Below are positions 1 to 8,377 of a stretch of DNA of 64,000 bases, one piece after another. The notes beneath the pieces are model-generated. The model was not told the DNA's origin. It was given only the letters and a program-made list of their open reading frames with translations, and made no database searches. The stretch spans positions 1-64,000 of the forward strand of contig NZ_FCON02000031.1 of assembly GCF_001544535.1 (NCBI RefSeq), written 5' to 3'. The first letter of the stretch is position 1. The number at the start of each line of letters is the position of its first letter. The DNA comes from Caballeronia choica. Its GTDB lineage: Bacteria > Pseudomonadota > Gammaproteobacteria > Burkholderiales > Burkholderiaceae. Both the position numbers and the translations under genes were made by a program.

Positions 1-645
1 GGGACTCACTTTCTTTGCTGCTGCAAAGAAAGTAAGCAAAGAAAGCAGCTTCACAACGCCAATCCTTGCCATGCGCCGCTAGACCGCTCCCTCGGAGTGG
101 TCCAACCGGGGGAGTGTCCTTAGCGGGGTTTCTTCGTTGTTGGCATGTAGACGAGGCGCGCGCGTCGCACCGCTCTACGAAGTGGACCAGCAGTCATACA
201 TCCAGCCTCGCGCTACGCGCTCACCCGTCAGGCAAAACCGAAACCCATCGCTACCTCGCTACATTTGTGCATGCTGACGCTTCAAATCACCACCGCTAGC
301 AGCCCTATCGTCGGGCACGAAGTGCCATGACGGATGAATGACTGCTGATCCACTCTGTATCGCGGTGCGATGCCCGTACCTCTTCTACATGCCAACAACG
401 ATGAAACCCCGCTAACGACACTCCCCCGGTTGGACCACTCCGAGGGAGCGGTCTAGTGGCGACTGGCAAGGATTGGCGGTGGGAAGCTGCTTTCTTTGCT
501 TACTTTCTTTGCAGCAGCAAAGAAAGTGAGTCCCGCCCCGGACAGGGGCAGAGCTAATAGACCGCTAAGAAAACAAGTTCCATAGAAGCCCAAGCGCATC
601 AAACGGTGTAACCCAAACCCGAACCCCAGACCCCAAGCGCCAGCG
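1..645. repeat. Palindromic intergenic element, copy A (truncated by window start)
   Basis: This is a non-coding composite repeat made of two long, imperfect inverted arms around a centre. Each arm carries a perfect 11-bp hairpin (ACTTTCTTTGC, loop TGCT, at 8-33 on the left and mirrored near 505-530), a GC-rich hairpin around GCCCCTGTCCGGGGC, and the string CCAACCGGGGGAGTGTC. The left arm ends inward with the hairpin CTCGCGCTACGCGCTC (type 1) and the right arm with GGCACGAAGTGCC (type 2). The right boundary is the motif ACCCCAAGCGCCAGCG at 630-645, 12 bp beyond the dctM-like stop codon. Copies B (28421-29185) and C (45118-45861) have the same architecture. The outer part of the left arm lies before base 1. 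No gene is supported inside it. Confidence 0.85.
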
Positions 646-657
646 ACCACCCACACT

Positions 658-2517
658 TCAGTGCAAAAACCCCGTCGAGATCCACGGCACCGCCGCGACC
701 ACGATCAGCCCGACGATCAGCGCCGCGATATACCCCACGATCGGCTTCATGCCCTCGTCCGGATTGATGCGGCTCACCGCGCAAGCGGAGTAGTACCCAA
801 CCCCGAACGGCGGCGCAAACAACCCAACGCCCATCGAGAGGATCACGACCATCGAATAGTGGACATCGTTGATGCCCATCGCGCGCGCGATCGGGAACAT
901 CAGCGGGCCGAACAGCACGATCGCGGGAATGCCTTCGAGCACGCTGCCAAGCACGATGAACGCGGCGATCGATGCGGCCATGAACATCGCCGCGCCGCCC
1001 GGCAACGCACCCATCGTGCGGGCGAGCTGGCCGGAAAAGCCCGATTGCGTGAGCGCCCACGCCATGCTCGTCGCCGCGCCGATGATCAAAAGAATCGCTC
1101 CCGAGAGCGCGGCGGTGTCGACCAGCATCGGCTTCAGGCGCAGCCACTCGAAGCGGCGATAGATCAGCAGGCCCGCGAGCACCGCATACGCGATGCCGAT
1201 CGTGGAGACCTCGGTCGCCGTCGCGATCCCTTCGACCACCGCCGCGCGGATCACGAACGGCAGCGCGAGCGCCGGCACCGCGATCACCAGCTTCTTCAGG
1301 ATCTCGCCACGCGTGGCACGCCGCACGGCCGACAGGTCGTCGCTGCGATAGCGCCACCACACGACCGCGCACAGCGTCACCGCGAGCACGATGCCCGGCA
1401 GCATGCCGCCCGTGAAAAGCGCGGAGATCGACACGCCCGTCACCGAGCCGAGCGTGATCAGCACGAGGCTCGGCGGAATCGTCTCGGTCTGCGCGCCGGT
1501 TGCCGCCAGCAGCGCGACCAGATCGCCGGGCTTCGCACCACGCGCCTTCATCTCGGGGAACAATACCGGCGCGACCGCGGCCATGTCGGCGGCTTTCGAC
1601 CCGGAGATGCCCGACACGAGATACATCGCGCCGACGAGCACATACGACAGCCCGCCGCGCACGTGACCCAGCAGGCTTGCGAGAAACGCGATCATCGCGG
1701 CGGCCATGCCGGTCATCTCGATCAACTGCCCGAGGAACACGAAGAGCGGCACCGAGAGCAGGATCAGATGCGACATGCCTTCGTCCATGCGGCCGACCAC
1801 GACGACGAGCGGCGTGCTCGTCGTGAGCGCGAGATAGCCGAAGGTCGCGAGGCCGAACGAGAACGCGATCGGCACACCCGAGAGCACCGTGAGCGCCACC
1901 AGTCCGACGAAGAAGATCAGCAGGTTGACGTTGCCGAGATCGCGGAACACCGGAGCGAGCGCGACGAAGATGCCCGCGAGCGCCGCGACGAGCGCGAGCG
2001 CTGCGATCGTCAATTGCCAGTTCGCGCTCTTGATGAGCCGCAGACAAGCGACGAGCAGCATCAGCCCCGTGCCGATCGGCAGCGCGGCGGCCCGCCACGA
2101 GTTCGCGATCTCGAGTGCGGGCGTGGTGATGAAGGCCTCGTCCTGCGCGAACTCCACGGCGGGTCCGATCACGAGCAAGAGGAACGCGAGCGGCGCCGCG
2201 ATCGCGACCACATCGAGGAATGCGCGCACGCCCGGCGACGCCATGCCGACCAGCGCCGTCATGCGCATGTGCTCGCCGCGCCGCAATGCGACCACGGCGC
2301 CGAGCATCGCGAGCCACAGGAACAGGATGGACGCGAGCTCGTCGGACCAGACGAGCGGCGTGTGCATCACATAGCGGCTTGTCACGCCCGCCAGCAACAC
2401 GACGATTTCCGCGACCACCAGAAGTGCTGCGGGTATCTCCACAAGATGACCGAGGATGGTGTCGAGGACACCGGCCAGGCGGCGCGGCGCCGCGTGCGAG
2501 AGCGTGAACGCGGTCAT
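658..2517 (-). CDS. TRAP transporter fused small and large permease (DctQM type)
   Basis: This 619-residue inner-membrane protein is the permease of a tripartite ATP-independent periplasmic (TRAP) transporter, which uses an ion gradient to import an organic acid or sugar acid handed over by the binding protein. Residues about 20-185 match the four-helix DctQ unit (WSDELASILFLWLAMLGA near residue 57). From about residue 190 the DctM unit follows, with SGVPIAFSFGLA and GISGSKAADMAAVAPVLFPE. Fusion of Q and M is a known variant. The gene starts 4 bp after the stop of the binding-protein gene, so the two are co-transcribed. It is the last gene of the operon and runs into repeat copy A. The substrate cannot be read from the sequence. 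Confidence 0.93.
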   Translation of the reverse strand: MTAFTLSHAAPRRLAGVLDTILGHLVEIPAALLVVAEIVVLLAGVTSRYVMHTPLVWSDELASILFLWLAMLGAVVALRRGEHMRMTALVGMASPGVRAFLDVVAIAAPLAFLLLVIGPAVEFAQDEAFITTPALEIANSWRAAALPIGTGLMLLVACLRLIKSANWQLTIAALALVAALAGIFVALAPVFRDLGNVNLLIFFVGLVALTVLSGVPIAFSFGLATFGYLALTTSTPLVVVVGRMDEGMSHLILLSVPLFVFLGQLIEMTGMAAAMIAFLASLLGHVRGGLSYVLVGAMYLVSGISGSKAADMAAVAPVLFPEMKARGAKPGDLVALLAATGAQTETIPPSLVLITLGSVTGVSISALFTGGMLPGIVLAVTLCAVVWWRYRSDDLSAVRRATRGEILKKLVIAVPALALPFVIRAAVVEGIATATEVSTIGIAYAVLAGLLIYRRFEWLRLKPMLVDTAALSGAILLIIGAATSMAWALTQSGFSGQLARTMGALPGGAAMFMAASIAAFIVLGSVLEGIPAIVLFGPLMFPIARAMGINDVHYSMVVILSMGVGLFAPPFGVGYYSACAVSRINPDEGMKPIVGYIAALIVGLIVVAAVPWISTGFLH

Positions 2518-2521
2518 GGCA

Positions 2522-3562
2522 TCACACCAGCTTGCCGACGTTCTTTTCGAGCAGCGACCAGCCCTCGTTGCCGTACTTGGCCTTCCAGTCGCTGTAGAAG
2601 CTCGTCTTGCGCAGTGCGCCGCGGAAAGCTTCGCGATCGACCTCCACGATGTTGATGCCCTTCGTCTTCAGGTCCGTGCGCAGCGACACGTTCAGCTTCG
2701 CGATGTCGGCGCGCTGCAGCATGCCCGCCGCCTCGAATTCGCGCGTGACGATCGCGCGCATGTCGGCGGGAAGCTTTTCCCATGCACGGCGGTTGCCGAG
2801 AATCCAGTACGCGTCCCACACGTGCGAGGTCAGGCTGATCGACTTCTGAACTTCATAGAGCTTCGCCGTCGCGATGATCGGCAGCGGATTTTCCTGGCCT
2901 TCCACCACGCCCGTCTGCAATGCGGAATAAAGCTCGTTGAAGTTGATCGGCGCGGGGCCGGCGTCGAGTGCCTTGAAGAGCGAGGTGAGCATCGGCGCCT
3001 GCGGCACGCGGATCTTGAAGCCTTTGAGGTCCTCGGGCTTCTTCACGACGCGCGTCGACGAACTGACCTGGCGGAAGCCGTTGTCCCATGCGCGCGATAC
3101 CGAGACGATGCCCGACTTCTCGATCTGCGCGCGCACATAGGTGCCGAGGTCGCCGTCCATCGCCTTCCAGACGGCGTCGTAGTCCTGGAACGCGAAGCCC
3201 GTATTGACGATGCCAGCAGCCGGCGCGAGCGTCGCGAGAATCGACGAGGCCTGGTTGAAGAACTCCACGCCGCCGCTTCTCACCTGCGAGAGCAGATCGG
3301 TGTCGGAGCCGAGTTGGTTCGCCGGGAAGAGCTTGATGTCGAGCTTGCCGGCCGTCGCTTCGCGGATCTTGTTCAGCGCTTCCTGCGCGCGGATGTTGAC
3401 GGGATGGCTCGGGTCCTGGCCGGTCGCGAGCTTGTAGTTGAAATCCGCGGCTGATGCGCGGCTCGACAGGCCCAGGAACGGTGCCGCGACGGCGACCGTT
3501 GCGCCTGCCTTCAGGAACGTGCGCCGGTCGATGCCCTTCTGGGCGTGCGGACGGGTTGTCAT
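2522..3562 (-). CDS. TRAP transporter substrate-binding protein (DctP family)
   Basis: This periplasmic solute receptor has 346 residues from the ATG at 3562, which is preceded by GGAGGAG at good spacing. The N-terminus has a twin-arginine-like signal (DRRTFLKAGATVAVAAPFLG, cut near SRASA), so it is probably exported by Tat. The mature part shows the DctP pattern: an early TGQDPSHPVN segment, then FPANQLGSDTDLLSQVRSGG, and later GFKIRVPQAPM with NELYSALQTGVVEGQENP, the region that holds the conserved substrate-carboxylate arginine in the family. It sits immediately upstream of the fused permease. The shared operon with transketolase-like subunits and an SDR suggests a polyol, sugar acid or keto-sugar ligand, but that is inference. 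Confidence 0.93.
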   Translation of the reverse strand: MTTRPHAQKGIDRRTFLKAGATVAVAAPFLGLSSRASAADFNYKLATGQDPSHPVNIRAQEALNKIREATAGKLDIKLFPANQLGSDTDLLSQVRSGGVEFFNQASSILATLAPAAGIVNTGFAFQDYDAVWKAMDGDLGTYVRAQIEKSGIVSVSRAWDNGFRQVSSSTRVVKKPEDLKGFKIRVPQAPMLTSLFKALDAGPAPINFNELYSALQTGVVEGQENPLPIIATAKLYEVQKSISLTSHVWDAYWILGNRRAWEKLPADMRAIVTREFEAAGMLQRADIAKLNVSLRTDLKTKGINIVEVDREAFRGALRKTSFYSDWKAKYGNEGWSLLEKNVGKLV

Positions 3563-3740
3563 GGTGTGCTCCTCCAATACGGGGTATCGGTATGGTTATC
3601 GCGCCTCGTGCGGCGCATTTTGTGGCGCCTCGCGGACGCATCATTCCGTGCGATCGGCAACCCGCTCTGCGGCGCGTTTGCCTTGAACGCTTCGCTGCGC
3701 CGTGCGGGCGAAGCGAAGCGTCCGGGTCCTGCCGCAACGC

Positions 3741-4505
3741 TCAACCGTGGATCAGCATGCCTCCGTTGACGTCGATGACGGCGCCGGTGATGTACGACGA
3801 AATGTCCGCCGCGAGGAACAGGAACGCGCCGGCGACGTCGTCCGGCACGCCGAGACGGCCCGCCGGAATGCCCGCCAGGATCTCGCCGCGCTTCTCGTCG
3901 GGGATCTTGCCCGCGTTGATGTCGGTCTGGATCAGGCCCGGCGTCACGCAATTGACGCGGATGCCGTCGCCGCCGAGTTCGCGCGCCATCGCCTTGGCCA
4001 AGCCGAGCACGCCCGCCTTCGCGGCCGAGTAGTGCGGCCCGCCCAGAATACCGCCGCCGCGCTGCGCGGAGACCGAGGACATGCAGCCGATCGAGCCGCT
4101 CTTTTGCTTCTTCATCTGCGGCACGACGGCCTGCGAGAGATACAGCACGCCGCGCAGGTTGACATCGAGGATGCGGTCCCAGCTTTCCGGGTCGATGTCG
4201 AGCAGCTTCGCCGCCTGCGTGATGCCGGCGTTGTTGATGAGCACGTCGATCGAGCCGAAGTCGGCCACGACTTTCTCTACTGCGGCCTGGCATGCCTGCC
4301 GGTCGGTCACGTTGCACGCGTAGCCGCGATGCTCCGCACCGATCGATGCGGCCGCTTCCTTCGCCTGCGCTTCGTCGAGATCGAAGATCGCGACCTTGGC
4401 GCCGTGCTTCGCGAACATGCGGGCGGTCGCCATGCCGATACCGCGGAGAGATGCTGCGCCGGAAATGACGGCGACCTTGCCTTCGAGCAGACGCGAGTCG
4501 GACAT
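3741..4505 (-). CDS. SDR family NAD(P)-dependent oxidoreductase
   Basis: This is a classical short-chain dehydrogenase of 254 residues, the usual family length. The cofactor motif is SGAASLRGIG (residues 15-24), NNAG lies at 91-94, the likely catalytic serine is in CMSSVSAQ (about 144), and Tyr159 and Lys163 form YSAAK. Aspartates in the segment IFDLDE after the second beta strand point to NAD rather than NADP. It lies between the transketolase-like subunits and the TRAP binding protein on the same strand, with 56 bp and about 180 bp spacers. It therefore probably oxidises the imported polyol or hydroxy acid before carbon-carbon cleavage. The precise substrate is unknown. Confidence 0.9.
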   Translation of the reverse strand: MSDSRLLEGKVAVISGAASLRGIGMATARMFAKHGAKVAIFDLDEAQAKEAAASIGAEHRGYACNVTDRQACQAAVEKVVADFGSIDVLINNAGITQAAKLLDIDPESWDRILDVNLRGVLYLSQAVVPQMKKQKSGSIGCMSSVSAQRGGGILGGPHYSAAKAGVLGLAKAMARELGGDGIRVNCVTPGLIQTDINAGKIPDEKRGEILAGIPAGRLGVPDDVAGAFLFLAADISSYITGAVIDVNGGMLIHG

Positions 4506-4561
4506 GATGGGTTTCTCCTGATGATAGGGTTGTTGTTTGAAGCTGGTTCGATGCGTTGGCT

Positions 4562-5566
4562 TCAGCCGAGCCAGCCCTTGATGGTGTCGACCATGAGATT
4601 CGTCGAGATGCCGTAGCGGTCATGCAGCGTCGGCAAGGCGCCTGCGTCGAGGAACGCATCGGGCAATGCGATCTGGCGGAACGGTGGGGTGATGCCGGCC
4701 GTGAGCAGCGCCGTTGCGACTGCTTCGCCGAGTCCGCCGATGCCGGTATGGTTTTCCGCGACCACGACGAGGCGGCCCGAGCGCTTCGCCTCGCGCAGGA
4801 TCGTGGCGGTGTCGAGCGGCTTGATCGTCGGAACGTGCAGCACACCGACGCCGACCTTGTCCGCTTCGAATGCCTTCGCCACTTCGAGCGCGCGCATCGT
4901 CATGATGCCGGTCGAGATGATCAGCACCTCGGCGCCGTCGCGCAGCAGCTTGGCCTTGCCCAGCTCGAACTGGTAGTCGTATTCGTCGAGCACGACAGGC
5001 ACGTTGCCGCGCAGGAGACGTGCATACACCGGGCCTTTGTGGGCCGCAATCGCGGGCACCATCTGCTCGATTTCGAGCGCGTCGCAGGGATCGATCACCG
5101 TCATGTTCGGCATCGCGCGCATCAGTGCGAGGTCTTCCGCCGCCTGATGACTCGGGCCGTAGCCGGTCGTGAGTCCGGGCAGCGCGCAAACGATCTTTAC
5201 GTCGAGGTTGTCCTCGGCGATGGCCTGGTGCATGAAGTCGTAGGCGCGTCGGGTCGCGAACACGGCATACGTCGTCACGAACGGCTGCGCACCTTCATGC
5301 GCCATGCCGGCCGCCGCGCCCATCAGCAGTTGCTCGGCCATGCCCATCTGGTAATAACGTTCAGGGAATTCCTTGCCGAAGATGTGCAGATCGGTGTACT
5401 TGCCGAGGTCGGCGGTCATGCCGACTATGTTCGTCTTTTCCCGAGCCAATTGGGCCAACGCATGGCCGAACGGCGCGGAACGGGTGACTTGTCCTTCGCC
5501 TGCAATCGAGGCGATCATTGCCGAGGTCTTCAGGCGCGGCTTCTTGCCGATGACGGTATCGCTCAT
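4562..5566 (-). CDS. Transketolase-like C-terminal subunit
   Basis: This 334-residue protein equals the pyrimidine-binding and C-terminal domains of transketolase and works with the adjacent N-terminal subunit as a split ThDP enzyme. The ThDP-activating glutamate is probably in MGMAEQLLMG, and TTGYGPSHQAAEDLALMRA is the typical Pyr-domain motif. The C-terminal Rossmann-like domain starts near residue 190. ATG 5566 was chosen because AGGGAGA precedes it and because it gives a 4-bp ATGA overlap with the stop of the N subunit. Split transketolases of this type appear in pathways for apulose phosphate and other unusual ketoses as well as in housekeeping roles. The TRAP/SDR context argues for a catabolic role. 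Confidence 0.9.
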   Translation of the reverse strand: MSDTVIGKKPRLKTSAMIASIAGEGQVTRSAPFGHALAQLAREKTNIVGMTADLGKYTDLHIFGKEFPERYYQMGMAEQLLMGAAAGMAHEGAQPFVTTYAVFATRRAYDFMHQAIAEDNLDVKIVCALPGLTTGYGPSHQAAEDLALMRAMPNMTVIDPCDALEIEQMVPAIAAHKGPVYARLLRGNVPVVLDEYDYQFELGKAKLLRDGAEVLIISTGIMTMRALEVAKAFEADKVGVGVLHVPTIKPLDTATILREAKRSGRLVVVAENHTGIGGLGEAVATALLTAGITPPFRQIALPDAFLDAGALPTLHDRYGISTNLMVDTIKGWLG

Positions 5567-6408
5567 GCTTGTCTCCCTGCTTCGAGTGCGGCAAGCGCGA
5601 GCTGCCATTCATGCGGATCGACGCGGATGAAGTGGTTCTTCTCGCGTTCTTCGAGGAACGGCACGCCGCAGCCCATGCGCGTATCGCAGACGATGATCCG
5701 CGGCTTGGCCTCCGGATGGTTGCGTGCGTTGTCGAAGGCCGCTTTGACTGCATCGATATCGTTGCCGTCGATGCGTTGCGTGTACCAGCCGAATGCTTCG
5801 AGCTTTTCGACAAGCGGCTCGAACGCCATGACCTGGGACGAAGGACCATCGGCCTGCTGGTTGTTCACGTCGACGATGGCGATCAGGTTGTCGAGCTTCC
5901 AGTGCGCCGCCGACATCAGGCCTTCCCAGATCGCGCCTTCATCGAGTTCGCCATCGGAAAAGAGCGTGTAGACGAATGCGTCCGAGCCTTTGCGCTTGAG
6001 TCCGAGGCAACGGCCTACCGCGATCGTTAGACCATGGCCGAGCGAGCCGCCCGACATCTCCATGCCCGGCGTGTAACTCGCCATGCCGGACATCGGTAAC
6101 CGGCTGTCGTCGCTGCCGTAGGTTTCGAGTTCTTCGGGCGGAAGGAAGCCCGCTTCAAAGAGCGCGGCGTAGAGCGCAATCGCATAGTGGCCGTTCGAGA
6201 GCAGGAAACGGTCGCGTCCTTCCCACTCTGGATTGTCAGGCTGATAACGCATCGCGCCGAAGTAGGCCACCGCCAGCACATCGGCGATGTCGAGCGCCTG
6301 GCCGATATAGCCCTGCCCCTGCACCTCGCCCATCAGAAGCGCATTGCGCCGGATGCGGTAGGCGCGTTCCGCGAGAGGGGCACGTTGCCCGGCTTCGCTC
6401 GTATTCAC
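5563..6408 (-). CDS. Transketolase-like N-terminal subunit
   Basis: This is the ThDP-diphosphate-binding half of a split transketolase, 281 residues. The start is a GTG at 6408 with AAGGAG six bases upstream; longer readings have no ribosome binding site. Visible landmarks are SGGSLGHGLTIAVGRCLG and the ThDP/Mg motif SDGELDEGAIWEG followed by NQQ about 25 residues later. Here the canonical GDG is SDG. The gene is first in its operon and overlaps the C-subunit gene by 4 bp, so synthesis of the two halves is coupled. It is transcribed divergently from a LysR regulator across a region holding an 18-bp palindrome. Confidence 0.9.
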   Translation of the reverse strand: MNTSEAGQRAPLAERAYRIRRNALLMGEVQGQGYIGQALDIADVLAVAYFGAMRYQPDNPEWEGRDRFLLSNGHYAIALYAALFEAGFLPPEELETYGSDDSRLPMSGMASYTPGMEMSGGSLGHGLTIAVGRCLGLKRKGSDAFVYTLFSDGELDEGAIWEGLMSAAHWKLDNLIAIVDVNNQQADGPSSQVMAFEPLVEKLEAFGWYTQRIDGNDIDAVKAAFDNARNHPEAKPRIIVCDTRMGCGVPFLEEREKNHFIRVDPHEWQLALAALEAGRQA

Positions 6409-6549
6409 GTGTGTCTCCTTTTGTTTTGGCAGACGTATGAGGCTGCCGGCCGATACAAAGGACCTTGCTAAAAGCCCTTCCAGCCACCTCTCGCCGCGTC
6501 GGGAAAACCCTTGTCGGATAAGGCCGGCGAGTGAATCAAGCGTATCCAC

Positions 6550-6567
6550 TTGAGCCGAGCGGCTCAA
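6550..6567. promoter_or_regulatory. Perfect 18-bp palindrome, candidate LysR operator
   Basis: TTGAGCCG-AG-CGGCTCAA is a perfect inverted repeat in the divergent region between the transketolase-like operon and the LysR gene. It lies 49 bp before the LysR start and about 140 bp before the GTG of the operon. LysR proteins usually bind dyads of T-N11-A form near their own divergent promoter, and this site contains such a core. That the adjacent LysR protein binds here is inference. Confidence 0.55.
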
Positions 6568-6615
6568 ACGAATTAAAGTGGCTTATCGCTGAATTGAATT
6601 CATCTTGATACTGCA

Positions 6616-7506
6616 ATGCAAAATCGTGCGACGCTCAAGTCCATACAAGCCTTCGAGGCCGCAGCAAGGCTTTCGTCATTTGCGCTTGCAGCAGAAGAGT
6701 TGTTCGTGACGCCCTCGGCGATCAGCCATCAGGTGAAGCTTCTGGAGGAGCAATTGGGCGTGCGCTTGTTCCACCGCGTGCATCGCGCGGTGATCCTCAC
6801 CGACATCGGCCGCAAGTACGCCGAGGAGATCGGCGCGGCGTTCGGGCGGATCGAAGTCGCGACGCGCGACATCGGCCGCGTCGCGAAGAGCGACATCCTC
6901 ACCGTGCATTCGACGCCGAGCTTCGCGACGCAATGGCTCATGTCGCGGCTCGCGCGTTTCAGCGCCCTGAACCCGGATATCGACGTGCGGCTCAATGCGT
7001 CGACGGAAGTCTGCGACCTCTCGACAGGCGTGGTCGATGTCGAGATTCGTTATGGCGCACGCAAGATGCAGCCCGCTGGCACGATGGTGCTGGAGTTGCC
7101 GCCGGAAACGATCGTGCCGCTCTGCTCACCGGCGCTGATGCAGGGCGAGCATCCGATCCGCGCGGTGGCGGACCTGCGCCACCATGCGCTGATTCACAGT
7201 GAGGGGTGTCTGGTGGGATGGCGCGACTGGATGCGCCTCCATCGCAAGACGGTCATCGACATCACGCGCGGCCCGCGCTTCGCACGGTCGTTCATGGCGA
7301 TCAGCGCCGCGGCCGATGGCATGGGCGTCTGCCTGGAAAGCCTGCTGCTCGTGCACCGGGAACTCGAAACGGGACGGCTCGTGGCGCCGCTTGGCGTCGA
7401 GGGGCTCAGGGTAAACGGGTATACGATGAATCTGCTGAAGTCGCGCGCGGAACTGCCGAAGCTGCGCAGTTTCCAGGACTGGCTCTTTGCCGAGTTGGAC
7501 AAATAG
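6616..7506 (+). CDS. LysR family transcriptional regulator (GcvA-like)
   Basis: This 296-residue regulator has an N-terminal winged helix-turn-helix (FALAAEELFVTPSAISHQVK, residues about 21-40) and a substrate-binding effector domain from about residue 92 (DILTVHSTPSFATQWLMSRL). The TPSAISHQVKLLE pattern and the SFATQWL start of the effector domain resemble the GcvA branch. It is divergent from the transketolase/SDR/TRAP operon and is the obvious candidate regulator, probably through the palindrome at 6550-6567. The effector is presumably the imported substrate or an intermediate. Confidence 0.92.
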   Translation: MQNRATLKSIQAFEAAARLSSFALAAEELFVTPSAISHQVKLLEEQLGVRLFHRVHRAVILTDIGRKYAEEIGAAFGRIEVATRDIGRVAKSDILTVHSTPSFATQWLMSRLARFSALNPDIDVRLNASTEVCDLSTGVVDVEIRYGARKMQPAGTMVLELPPETIVPLCSPALMQGEHPIRAVADLRHHALIHSEGCLVGWRDWMRLHRKTVIDITRGPRFARSFMAISAAADGMGVCLESLLLVHRELETGRLVAPLGVEGLRVNGYTMNLLKSRAELPKLRSFQDWLFAELDK

Positions 7507-7518
7507 GCGCGCGACGGT

Positions 7519-7544
7519 GGGGAGACGCGCTCGGGCATCTCCCC
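7519..7544. terminator. Hairpin between convergent genes
   Basis: GGGGAGA and TCTCCCC form a 7-bp stem with a 12-nt loop between the LysR stop (7506) and the stop of the oppositely oriented SDR gene (7589). There is no T-run, so factor-independent termination is uncertain. Confidence 0.35.
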
Positions 7545-7588
7545 GCGATGTAGCTAATGCGGCCAACAAAACTCACGCTCCGCCACTA

Positions 7589-8350
7589 TCAGGGCATGAC
7601 CTGACCGCCGTTGACTTCCACGATCTGCCCGGTGACATAGCTGCTCGCCTCGTCGCTTGCGAGAAACAGGAACGCACCCGTGCATTCGTCCGCCGTGCCG
7701 AGGCGTCCCATCGGGATCGCCGCCGAGAAGCGCTTCAGGATCTCGGGACTCGAATGTCCGTCATGGAACGGCGTCTCGATCACGCCCGGCGCCACGGCAT
7801 TGACGCGAATCCCGTCGCCCACGAGTTCCTTCGCCATCGTGCGCGTGATGGTCGAAACAAAGCCCTTGCACGCGGCGTACAGGCCGGCGCCTGGCCCGCC
7901 GCCAGTGCGGGCGGCCTGCGTCGTCACGTTGATGATATTGCCGCCGCCGGCTTGCGCCATCAGCGGAATCACGCGGCGGCTGACCGCCACCACCGACCGC
8001 GCGTTGAGACGGAATACCTCGTCGATGTAGTCGTCGTCGGCTTCGACGATCGGCGCGCGTCGCACAAAGCCGCCTGCGTTGTTCACGAGCACGTCAATGC
8101 GCCCGAAATGCGCATGCACCTTCGCGACCATGTCATCCACTTGCGCCGACTGCGTGACATCGGCCTGCACGGCGATCGCGTCGCCGCCTGCGTCCTTCAC
8201 CTGCGACACGAGCGTGTGCGCCGCGTCAGCGCCGCTTCGGTAATGCACCGCGACTCGCGCGCCACGCGCGCCGAACGCGCGCGCAAGCGCGGCTCCGATT
8301 CCCGAACTCGCTCCGGTGATCAGCACAACCTTGTTCTTCAAGTCCTGCAT
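7589..8350 (-). CDS. SDR family oxidoreductase with Thr at the catalytic Ser position
   Basis: This short-chain dehydrogenase has 253 residues, with ITGASSGIG at 11-19, NNAG at 90-93, Tyr158 and Lys162 (YAACK). The position normally held by the catalytic serine is threonine (NVTTQAA, Thr143/Thr144), a substitution known in some active SDRs. It is the last gene of the nine-gene operon, 27 bp downstream of the embedded LysR gene. By context it could act as a 3-hydroxyacyl-CoA or hydroxy-acid dehydrogenase following the hydratase, but nothing in the sequence fixes that. Confidence 0.9.
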   Translation of the reverse strand: MQDLKNKVVLITGASSGIGAALARAFGARGARVAVHYRSGADAAHTLVSQVKDAGGDAIAVQADVTQSAQVDDMVAKVHAHFGRIDVLVNNAGGFVRRAPIVEADDDYIDEVFRLNARSVVAVSRRVIPLMAQAGGGNIINVTTQAARTGGGPGAGLYAACKGFVSTITRTMAKELVGDGIRVNAVAPGVIETPFHDGHSSPEILKRFSAAIPMGRLGTADECTGAFLFLASDEASSYVTGQIVEVNGGQVMP

Positions 8351-8377
8351 GCGTGCTCCATGATGATGGTGGGTGGA

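Noticed and set aside
66-299. Short readings inside the repeat elements (also near 28362-28628, 45294-45521 and mirrored positions) that give recurring peptides such as LTFFAAAKKVSKESS
   Set aside because: They are translations of the same palindromic DNA in several frames and both strands, without ribosome sites or codon bias. Recurrence reflects the repeat, not a protein family.
1-645. Insertion sequence with terminal inverted repeats
   Set aside because: The inverted arms meet around a short non-coding centre. No transposase or remnant of one was seen in any of the three copies.
661-2655. Long plus-strand reading antisense to the TRAP permease and binding protein
   Set aside because: Arg/His/Asp-rich low-complexity product typical of the antisense of GC-rich genes; the minus strand has clear family motifs.
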